Part shown: positions 37,642 to 44,728 of the stretch, piece after piece | How the letters are laid out: each line of letters begins with the position of its first letter | Numbering within the stretch: the first letter of the stretch is position 1 | From: Flavobacterium sp. HSC-61S13 | GTDB taxonomy: Bacteria > Bacteroidota > Bacteroidia > Flavobacteriales > Flavobacteriaceae | DNA length: 64,000 bases | Direction of reading: 5' to 3' | NCBI RefSeq assembly: GCF_024171535.1 | Contig: NZ_JALJZV010000001.1 | Coordinates: forward strand, 372,001 to 436,000 | Program-made: the position numbers and the translations under genes | The notes under the pieces: generated by a model | Told to the model about the DNA's origin: nothing | Databases searched by the model: none | The model's input: only the letters and a program-made list of their open reading frames with translations

Positions 37642-38091
37642 CTATTGCGGTAATAGGTAAGCCTTTTCGTAATCGTCGTTCGTGATATCATAATAATATA
37701 CGCCGTTTTCCAATTCAAAATCATCAGCTGAAGTGGACGATCCAATCGGGGATCTTTTATTTGTAAAACACAAATTGTCAATGCTGTTATCCGAGCATAT
37801 ATAGCCGCGATCGGTAGTGGTAAATTTGATCTTCATATATTTTAAATCAAAAGGACTTCCTATAAAACTATTGTTGACGTAACTCAAAGGCATCGTACTT
37901 TCCGTTGGCCGTAAGATTACATTAATCAAAGTGTCGTTTCTATCAGAGTTAGATAAGTCACCGGTGATGATTATCGATAGCGGTGCTACACTAGTGTTTC
38001 TAAAACTAATTTGTTGTTGATATAGTTTCTCCTCCTCGCTACAACCCAGGAATAACATAGCTGTCAAAATAAAAATAAAGCTGTTTTTCAT
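37642..38091 (-). CDS. Small lipoprotein of unknown function
   Basis: 149 aa from the ATG at 38091 (a GTG one codon upstream also opens the frame). The signal FIFILTAMLFLGC predicts a lipid-anchored Cys near residue 17. The mature part is Ser/Asn/Asp-rich with beta-type sequence (ISFRNTSVAPLSIIITGDL) and ends DDYEKAYLLPQ. No family recognised; stands alone. Confidence 0.68.
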   Translation of the reverse strand: MKNSFIFILTAMLFLGCSEEEKLYQQQISFRNTSVAPLSIIITGDLSNSDRNDTLINVILRPTESTMPLSYVNNSFIGSPFDLKYMKIKFTTTDRGYICSDNSIDNLCFTNKRSPIGSSTSADDFELENGVYYYDITNDDYEKAYLLPQ

Positions 38092-38519
38092 CACTTTCGT
38101 ACTATTTTAAATATAGTTGAGATAAAGGGTTAAATTCTTTTATGTTCTTTAGATTGGGTCAATGTAGGAATAAATAATATAGATTCCATGCTTTTATAAG
38201 AATAGTATAGCCTTTTTACAAACTTGTTCCTAAGAACGTCGTTAACAAGGAATATTTGATGCTATTTCTACTAAATAGATGCTGCGAATCTTATTCATCT
38301 TCTAAAATCAAGTAATATAGACAGAACCTATCAAATTGGAAGACAAACTTTTAGCGATTGAATTTTTTTATTTATTATTGTATATCTTTTCAAAATGACA
38401 CCAATTGATCGAAATAGGTGGCACGGTTTGACCGAAATACCCACCCAACTATTAAAGTCTAATTAAGATGGTTAGATTTGAATAATAAAGCATGAATTTT
38501 AAACTTAAAATCTATAAAT
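38092..38519. other. Intergenic stretch
   Basis: About 430 AT-rich bases with no gene recognised. The only distinctive part is the possible insertion-sequence end at 38396-38447, described separately. Confidence 0.5.
38396..38447. mobile_element. Possible IS21-type end remnant
   Basis: This GC-richer patch in an AT-rich setting contains two related 10-mers, GATCGAAATA (38407) and GACCGAAATA (38430), 23 bp apart, with GGTGGCACGGTTTG between them. It resembles from memory the repeated termini of IS21-family elements in Bacteroidota. No transposase is present, so at most a scar. Confidence 0.3.
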
Positions 38520-39104
38520 ATGAATTTAGAAAACAACAAAAATGTAAAAGAAATTATCGATAATTTAAGAAATTGGCAAAAATTTAAAAACAATCCGCCT
38601 TTACTATTGGAGTTATTGAGCAAAGCCAGTTATTTTGAAATAGATAATTCAAGCTCGGAAGACGAATCAGCCTGCTATCATTTATACCCAGCTGTAGAGA
38701 TAGAGGAAGATAGCGAGAAAAAACTTGAGGCTTACAGTCTTATTTTTTATATGATTTCTAAGAACAGAGATAATAAAGAATTTTTAGACAAGAATAAGGA
38801 TCATATCGACCAATATATAAACAAGTTTCAGGTCATTAATCGTCATTTAAATGAGGATACCGAAATATCAAAGGAGGTTGCTGAAATTAGAAAAAAAAGA
38901 TGGAGTCATGAAATTGAAAAATGGTTGTCTGAGAATGAAGTCTTTGAAGTTTTCGAAATACCAACAGGGGATTTTAAATTTAATGATGATCATGTAGTTA
39001 TGCAAGGCCATTTTGGCATAAAGGATCGAAAAAGAGAAAAGATATTTACCACAAGGGGCTCCAACAAGTCCTTATCTTTCAAATTTATTATTGAGAAAAT
39101 TTGA
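38520..39104 (+). CDS. Hypothetical protein upstream of the retron RT remnant
   Basis: 194 aa, helical, acidic and Lys/Glu-rich, with no signal peptide and no recognised domain. Its last 20 residues or so overlap, in another frame, the LPQGAPTSP coding stretch of a retron-type reverse transcriptase, so the original C-terminus was probably lost when a deletion joined this gene to the middle of the RT gene. It might be a retron accessory gene; that rests on position only. Confidence 0.5.
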   Translation: MNLENNKNVKEIIDNLRNWQKFKNNPPLLLELLSKASYFEIDNSSSEDESACYHLYPAVEIEEDSEKKLEAYSLIFYMISKNRDNKEFLDKNKDHIDQYINKFQVINRHLNEDTEISKEVAEIRKKRWSHEIEKWLSENEVFEVFEIPTGDFKFNDDHVVMQGHFGIKDRKREKIFTTRGSNKSLSFKFIIEKI

Positions 39105-39535
39105 TGATGATTTAGGACAATATTGTTTTGAGAATAAAATATACTAGACATGCAGATGATTTAGCTTTTTCTGGTGAAAAGATTGATAAAGAAAATTTAA
39201 TTGTTTTTATTAAAGATAAAATTACTTTACTTAATCTTACATTGAATAAAGACAAGATAAATTACATGAAGCAAAACACTCAACAAATTATTTCTGGAGT
39301 GATTGTCAACAAAAAAATGCAACTACCAAAAGATAAAAGGAATGAGATTAGAAAAAACATGTACTATATAAATAAGTATGGCTTTCAATCTCATCTAGAA
39401 AAAATTAATAAAAAAAGAGATAATTATATTTTACATATTTTAGGTTTGGTTCAATATGGTCTTAATTTAAATCCAAACGATAATGAATTAAAAAAATACA
39501 AAGATGAGTTAAGAACATTATATATTAATAAATAG
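39046..39535 (+). pseudogene. Retron-type reverse transcriptase, 3' part, frameshifted
   Basis: Only the C-terminal part of an RT remains, in two frames. Frame one (39046-39147) reads LPQGAPTSPYLSNLLLRKFD, the conserved segment before the catalytic centre, then hits TAG. A single extra base around 39130 shifts to the frame ending at 39535, which reads IKYTRHADDLAFSG (catalytic motif A/Y-x-DD) and ISGVIVNKKMQLP, matching the VTG-type signature of retron RTs. The fingers half, including the first catalytic Asp, is absent; upstream DNA is a different gene. The gene cannot make an active RT. The absence of intron RNA domains and maturase argues against a group II intron. Confidence 0.8.
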
Positions 39536-39564
39536 TATTACAGCTAACAGATAAGGATTCGTGT

Positions 39565-39739
39565 GGCTTGAAAAGCCAACAATGAAGCCTATGTTGAACG
39601 GAACCGGTCCGTTATGTGGTTGTCGTAATTAAGTAAAATATATATCACCTATTGGCTAAGCTTGGTAGATTAAGACACTGTACCAAAAACTGTGTAAGTA
39701 TGAAATTCTGCTTGGGCTAAAACCGAGCAGAATTTTTTA
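39565..39739 (+). ncRNA. Candidate structured RNA behind the RT remnant
   Basis: Three hairpins follow each other: GGCTT-GAA-AAGCC (39565-39577), AACGGA-ACCGG-TCCGTT (39597-39613), and the long terminator-like hairpin at 39703-39739. The stretch is less AT-rich than its surroundings and codes for nothing. It could be a small RNA or the remnant of a mobile-element RNA. Confidence 0.35.
39703..39739 (+). terminator. Rho-independent terminator
   Basis: A 13-bp stem AAATTCTGCTTGG / CCGAGCAGAATTT with one G-U pair and a 7-base loop, followed by a T run. It ends plus-strand transcription coming from the RT remnant or from the structured stretch before it. Confidence 0.75.
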
Positions 39740-39874
39740 TATATTTAATATTTACATAGTTATGAAAACAAAAGAGACACTAATTAAATGCATTTTAAAT
39801 CTATAATTAATACCTATAAAACAAAAAACAGTAGTAAACTTTTGCTTATCACTGTTTAAAAAACGTATTTATAT

Positions 39875-40669
39875 TTATATTAATCCTATATCAGTTTTTA
39901 GGATGAGACTGGTTAAATTAGCAGGGTCTTTCTCGCGTGTATAATTGTTAATTGGCATTTTATTCTTATCTACATTACTAGACCAAAGGTTAATTAATTT
40001 ATCTAAAAAAGTAAAAAGAAAAAGTAAAGGATTTGTTTTATCACCTGGTATACTGTCAATAACTTTATCAAAATCATAAGCTAGCATATAAGTATTTTTT
40101 TTTATTATAGTATATGCACCATCTGGGCTATTCAAGATGATGATTAAATCAGGCATTAATTTCCTGAAAGTATTACTTATCTCTTGTTGTTGTTTTATAT
40201 GATTTAAAGTTTTTGCCATTGACTGTCCATTAAAAGCAATAACGATAAAAGGAATATTATAAATGTTAGCATTATTATTGGGTAAATTAGCACTTGATAA
40301 TTCTTTTGCTTTGCGGCATGTAGTAAAAGCTTTAAGTAAATTGTTTTTATCGAGTTTAGATTTGATTTCGATACCCGCCAAAACTGTTTCAATTGGGAAG
40401 AGATTAACGTTGCCGGAAATATTTATTTTGGGAGATGTTAATGGGTGTAGAATTATATCTATTTGTCCAGATCTATTATTCTTTGAATCAAATAGTTCTC
40501 CTCCGGAGTGATAATTGACAAATAAAGGCAGATTTCTCGCAAGAAAATCATTAATTAGGGCTTCGCGAGCCGATCCTATATTTGTTGAATTTTTTATTAG
40601 TTTAAAAGTTTTACTTTTTTGCTTCAGAATATCTAATGTATCCTCAAAATGGTCATTTAATATTTTCAT
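39875..40669 (-). CDS. DUF6602-like protein, predicted PD-(D/E)XK fold
   Basis: 264 aa. The N-terminal half has the pattern of this family: STNIGSAREALINDFLARNLP near residue 28-48, SGGELFDSKNNRSGQIDIILH near 55-75, then IETVLAGIEIKSKL near 93-107. The Asp in QIDIIL and the E-x-K in EIKSKL fit the PD-(D/E)XK nuclease core, so a nuclease role is possible; it is not shown. The C-terminal half (about 130-264) is alpha/beta without motif. It stands alone between two gene-poor stretches. A defence or restriction-type function is inferred from fold and place. Confidence 0.65.
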   Translation of the reverse strand: MKILNDHFEDTLDILKQKSKTFKLIKNSTNIGSAREALINDFLARNLPLFVNYHSGGELFDSKNNRSGQIDIILHPLTSPKINISGNVNLFPIETVLAGIEIKSKLDKNNLLKAFTTCRKAKELSSANLPNNNANIYNIPFIVIAFNGQSMAKTLNHIKQQQEISNTFRKLMPDLIIILNSPDGAYTIIKKNTYMLAYDFDKVIDSIPGDKTNPLLFLFTFLDKLINLWSSNVDKNKMPINNYTREKDPANLTSLILKTDIGLI

Positions 40670-41119
40670 TAGTTACGGTTTTATGTAAAAGGATTTGATA
40701 TAAAATTAATCTTTTAAATATTATACAATCAAAATATACATATTTAAGTAGATGCTTTAAGGGTAAAATGTGATGTTATGCATTTGCAATAGCATTATTT
40801 CTTAAAGTTTGTAAGTTAAAAATACTTGGGTTATTTTTTTAGGAGACTAACCCTTTTTTCATAAAGAATAACAAACCGATCTAGAAAAAGTCACCAATTT
40901 CACACAGGTATAGATTATTTCTTTGTTGCCTGTCTAATAGCCAAAAAGAGTAAGTCTACAAATGGGATAAGATTTATCTAATAATTTTTTTGATGAAATA
41001 TGTTCATAATTACAAGTATTACTTCCAAAATGCAAGCATTTTATATCGAGAAAATTTCAAACTAAATAGATGGTTCTAATTAGTTTGAAATAAGACATTG
41101 GTGCAAAGATAACTTTAAA
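40670..41119. other. Intergenic stretch
   Basis: 450 AT-rich bases. I see no gene, strong hairpin or repeat. Confidence 0.5.
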
Positions 41120-41497
41120 TCATTCCCATTTTTGCGTGTCAATATTTTTTGAATAGTGATTACTGTCAATAATTTTTTGATATTTATTGCAAAAAAATAA
41201 TATTAATTCAGATATTTCGTTAAAAACACCAATTTTATCTTGGTCATAATGTAAATTCCCAAAATTGTGATACATTTCTACTGGAGCATATTCATTTTTA
41301 TGTAATCCGATAATAAATTCATCTAAATCAGAACAATAGCTTATAATATATTTACATTCTTGATGTTTAGATAAAAACAAAAATATTTCTTCGATTGTTT
41401 TTTTTCTACCAGCATCTAATTCAATTTTATACAAATATGGTAGTGTAAAACCATATTTTTCATGTACCATACAATGTTTTTTAATTTCGTCTATCAT
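41120..41497 (-). CDS. Small hypothetical protein
   Basis: 125 aa, no signal peptide, acidic, rich in Tyr, Ile, Lys and Glu. It has the segments ELDAGRKKTIEEIFLFLSKHQECKYIISYCSDLDEFIIGLH and a C-terminal helix ELILFFCNKYQKIIDS. The size and acidity fit small immunity-like proteins of accessory islands, but no family is recognised and no toxin gene is adjacent. Confidence 0.55.
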   Translation of the reverse strand: MIDEIKKHCMVHEKYGFTLPYLYKIELDAGRKKTIEEIFLFLSKHQECKYIISYCSDLDEFIIGLHKNEYAPVEMYHNFGNLHYDQDKIGVFNEISELILFFCNKYQKIIDSNHYSKNIDTQKWE

Positions 41498-41959
41498 AAT
41501 TCTGTATTTTAAGTATAAATTGCATTAAAAATTCATATATTTTCTAAAATTGAAATAAACAACTATTTTTATTGAAAAACAAATAATTCATCTATATTTC
41601 ATAGTTGTTTAGGCTATACGAGCACTTAATCTCTAAGTTATCCAAAGTTAGTTCCTTATTATATTTACATTTAGGCTTAGTTTAAAACTACATTTTGTAG
41701 GCTTATCTGAAAATAAGGTATTTTTAAAATTATATTTAAAAAGAGAAAAAAAGTTGCTCCAGTAAAAGTTAAATCATTTAAAGAAAACTATCAACTACAA
41801 AAAGAGTTATCCAACTTTTTACATGGACTAGTAGTTATGTAGCACAAATGTAGTTTCTAGGGCCTCATACCGTAACTTATTGTTGAGTTTCACCAGTATG
41901 CATCAAAGTATACTTTTCAGAATGCTTAATCCATTTAAATATTATTTATATTGACTACG

Positions 41960-41978
41960 AGTATACCTCTGGTATACT
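41960..41978. repeat. Inverted repeat AGTATACC / GGTATACT
   Basis: A perfect 8-bp stem with loop TCT, 44 bp downstream of the related 12-bp palindrome AAAGTATACTTT (41905-41916). It could be an operator pair or the start of a small structured RNA ending at the hairpin near 42046. Confidence 0.6.
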
Positions 41979-41999
41979 TAAACCCTTTACAACGCCAGT

Positions 42000-42046
42000 A
42001 AAAAGGCAAGCGACTAGGGCTCTGACCAAGTCCCGCTTGCTTTTTT
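42000..42046 (+). terminator. Terminator-like hairpin
   Basis: AAAAGGCAAGCG pairs with CGCTTGCTTTTTT (7-bp GC-containing stem plus A-T extension); the inner part ACTAGG / CCAAGT can pair as well. The T6 run points to plus-strand transcription, although no plus-strand gene lies upstream within 2 kb, so the transcript may be a small RNA. Confidence 0.6.
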
Positions 42047-42329
42047 CAAAACCATGTATCATCCTTAAAAAAGGTAGGAGGTAAGTTGGATTCTTAAATA
42101 TTTGGTGATGTTTTTAAATGTATAATTACAGTCATACAAATTTGAAACTTTAGCGTTTTGCAAACGGTAGCTTTTATTTCTATGCCTAAAAATTTAGATA
42201 ACAAAACATATAGGTAAATCTATTCCAGACTGCCGCAAAGGGTGTACAATTCAAAAATACTTTGTGAAGGTTTTGACTTAAAGTTTAATGGATATTTGTA
42301 GAGATGTTTTTATTAAATTGTTACCGGAT

Positions 42330-42754
42330 TCAAAACAACCTCTTTCTTTTTCGCTTAAATGTTTCATTTTTATTGTCTTCGTATCGGTTTTCTTTCGATG
42401 ATAAAAGTCCATTTAAAATCCCTAAACTTTTAAAACTAAAAATCTCTACAATATCTTCGAAAGGGGGAATATTCTCTAGAGAGGCATTTTCTAGAATTTT
42501 AAAATATTTTTCAGACTCAGAATCTTTTAAATTTTCTCCAATCTGATTCAATAATTTCAACGATTTTTTATCATCAACTTTATCATTTTTCATTGTTACA
42601 GAAAACAGGATTGTGTCTTTTAATTCTCTCTGATATTCAAACATTTGATCAAAAAGGTTTTCGCTATTTTCTTTAAAAGAAAGATTGTCAAATTGTCCAA
42701 ATTTCGCTGAATGTATGGCGTTTTTTCCTCTAGAATTATTCTTAGGACTGAGTT
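42330..42754 (-). pseudogene. Start-less reading frame, mobile-element remnant
   Basis: The minus-strand frame is open from before 42754 down to 42330, reading LSPKNNSRGKNAIHSAKFG, NLFDQMFEYQRELKDTILF and a Lys/Arg-rich end. The first ATG is at 42644, in the middle of the apparent protein (104 aa remain). It abuts the DUF6943-like fragment in another frame, as at a deletion junction. Family not recognised. Confidence 0.45.
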
Positions 42755-42889
42755 TTATAAGATCACAAAGCAGTTTGCGCAGGGCTGTGAGAGTGGTTTG
42801 CCACTGTTGAGTCCTTTGTTAAGGATGAAGAAATAAATGCCTTTGTACAGGTTTCCTTTTTTGTGGGTTTTGATTAAGATTTGTGACAT
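42755..42889 (-). pseudogene. DUF6943-like N-terminal fragment
   Basis: Only 44 codons from the ATG at 42889: IKTHKKGNLYKGIYFFILN, KGLNSGKPLSQPCANCFVIL, then TAA. The strings FFILNKGLNSGKPL and PCxNCFV match from memory a conserved protein of about 140 aa carried by Bacteroidota integrative elements (DUF6943). The last two thirds are missing. Confidence 0.55.
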
Positions 42890-43543
42890 GACAACGGAAT
42901 TTAGAAAGTTAACTTTCTTTTTTTCCGAAGGACTCGCCTTGGTATTCTAATTTTTTCAAAAGAAAAAGGAAAAAAAGAAAGCCTTCTCATTCGTGGAGGG
43001 TTTCAAAAAACAAGTTTGTTTTGAAAAATACTACCCGTAGGGTGGAGATTTTTTGAAACACCCAAAGGGCTTGAACTTGGGTTTTTGAGAAACCCGAAAC
43101 GTAAATTCGGCTTCTTTTTTATTCTTTTTGGAATAAAACAATGCACTCAACTAAGAATCTATCACTTTTTTCAAAATGAGAGTATAATGAATAATTAAAC
43201 CTAAAAATTTATTGCAGATAGTAATTGGAGTAAGTTGTAACGTCGAAATTGGTATTAAAAAGCTAGGGAGAATGCTTTATAAATAAGGCGATGAATTGTG
43301 ACTAATGTTTATTAAATTTTAATATAAATGCCAACAGTAATTTTATAGACTCGTATATCATTAAAAATTATATTTTAAAATGAAGAATGAAATATCAATT
43401 TGTTAGGTAAATAGCTATAATGTGTTCTAATTATAATAACAATTTTTTATTTTTCACATCATTAATTGATTTAATAATACATTTAATATTTATTAAATAT
43501 ATATTTACAGAATTATAAATTTTAGACTGTTATAAATTAATTT
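42890..43543. other. Gene-poor stretch before the GHKL operon
   Basis: About 650 bases without a gene. A perfect 16-bp palindrome AGAAAGTTAACTTTCT lies at 42903-42918. From 42920 to 43140 the sequence is rich in A and T runs with short GC-richer patches and looks like the leader of a mobile-element gene. The last 300 bases are extremely AT-rich and should contain the promoter of the GHKL gene. Confidence 0.5.
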
Positions 43544-44728
43544 ATGAAAATAAGTATAAAGAATAATACTTCTTATTTAGAAATTGAAAAGGCTTATAAA
43601 GTATTAAAAAAATCTCCAAAAGTTGATTTGTACATACCAGCGAATATTATTGGTAAACAACTCGGCATTTATTCTGAAATTATACAGTTAATAATTACTT
43701 GGAGTAGAATGAGTACTGGGAGATTATATATCCATTACAATAGTACAACAACTGAACTTGATAAAAAAATTGAAGTGATGTTCAGTCGATATTGGAATTT
43801 TGTTGCTGGTTGTATGGGATATAAAAACGGAATTTTTTTATTAGACCAAACTGAAATTTCGTTAAAAGTTGCAAATGTCATCAAAGAGAGAATATCTTTT
43901 TTAAAGTTCAATGAAAGTTGGAAAAAAGGTGATAATAGTTTTATTTTTTCTGTTCAACATTCGGCTAATCCTTATCCATCTGCATTTTATTTGTCAAAAG
44001 GCACATTGAAATCAAAAAAAGAAATTATAGAATTATCAAAAAACATATTAACTGATGTTTCTAAAAATTATATAATTAGTACTTCAACTCATATAATTGA
44101 ACATAATTATAAGTTAATTGGTGAAATTATTTTTGAATTAATTGAAAATACGCATTATTGGACACAAACGAATTTTTCAAATAATGCATTTGAAACTGGA
44201 ATTAGGGGGCTTTTATTTTCATCGCATCATGGTAGTAAAGAAGTTTTATTGAAAAATTGTAAAGATGATAAACCTCTATTTGATTATATATCTAGTATAA
44301 TAACTAATGAGGATTCAGACAATTTTATCATAGAATTCTCTGTTTTTGATACAGGTTCAGGTTTGGCCAGTAGGTGGTTAAATAAAAATATTGATGAAAT
44401 TACTTCGAAAGAAGAAATCTACAACGCTGTTATCGACTGTCTTTTAAAAAATAATACTAGCGATAATGTCAGTAATTATGAAAGGGGATTTGGTCTACAC
44501 AATATGATGAAGCTTTTGGGCAACAGAAAGGGATTTTTAAAGTTAAGAACAAATGGGCTGAAATTATTTAGAGATTTTGATCAAAGACCTTTTATTGAAA
44601 GTGAAATAAACCAAAGGGATGATTATAACTTAAATGATTGGCATAGCTTTCAAAGCAAGACTAGTCCTAACTACAAAACTGAAGGAACTATGTTTTCAAT
44701 TTTTTTACCAATACAAATTAATTTATGA
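43544..44728 (+). CDS. Stand-alone GHKL (Hsp90/kinase-type) ATPase, first gene of two-gene operon
   Basis: 394 aa, soluble. The C-terminal half has all GHKL boxes: N box GEIIFELIENTHYW near 192-205, G1 DTGSGL near 268, G2 ERGFGLHNMMKLLG near 312 and the closing strand EGTMFSIFLPI near 380. There is no histidine-kinase dimerisation/H-box, so it is an ATP-binding switch and not an ordinary sensor kinase. The N-terminal 105 residues (VDLYIPANIIGKQLGIYSE, LIITWSRMSTGRLYIHY) are alpha/beta and faintly STAS-like. The next gene starts inside its stop codon (ATGA overlap), so both proteins are probably made together. DNA is very AT-rich and unlike the chromosomal flanks. I know no named system with this pair. 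Confidence 0.8.
   Translation: MKISIKNNTSYLEIEKAYKVLKKSPKVDLYIPANIIGKQLGIYSEIIQLIITWSRMSTGRLYIHYNSTTTELDKKIEVMFSRYWNFVAGCMGYKNGIFLLDQTEISLKVANVIKERISFLKFNESWKKGDNSFIFSVQHSANPYPSAFYLSKGTLKSKKEIIELSKNILTDVSKNYIISTSTHIIEHNYKLIGEIIFELIENTHYWTQTNFSNNAFETGIRGLLFSSHHGSKEVLLKNCKDDKPLFDYISSIITNEDSDNFIIEFSVFDTGSGLASRWLNKNIDEITSKEEIYNAVIDCLLKNNTSDNVSNYERGFGLHNMMKLLGNRKGFLKLRTNGLKLFRDFDQRPFIESEINQRDDYNLNDWHSFQSKTSPNYKTEGTMFSIFLPIQINL

Larger units (their letters stand above)
41498..42329. other. Gene-poor stretch with inverted repeats
   Basis: About 830 bases without a complete gene. A start-less plus-strand frame ending at 41842 (VAPVKVKSFKENYQLQKEL) may be a coding remnant. Two palindromes share the core AGTATAC: AAAGTATACTTT at 41905-41916 and AGTATACC-TCT-GGTATACT at 41960-41978. 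A terminator-like hairpin lies at 42000-42046. Confidence 0.5.

Noticed and set aside
39046..39739. Group II intron
   Set aside because: The RT carries the retron VTG-type signature; there is no maturase domain and I could not find a domain V-like hairpin.
42330..42546. Plus-strand 80-codon frame (42304-42546)
   Set aside because: Antisense to the minus-strand remnant; hydrophobic shadow without start context or similarity.
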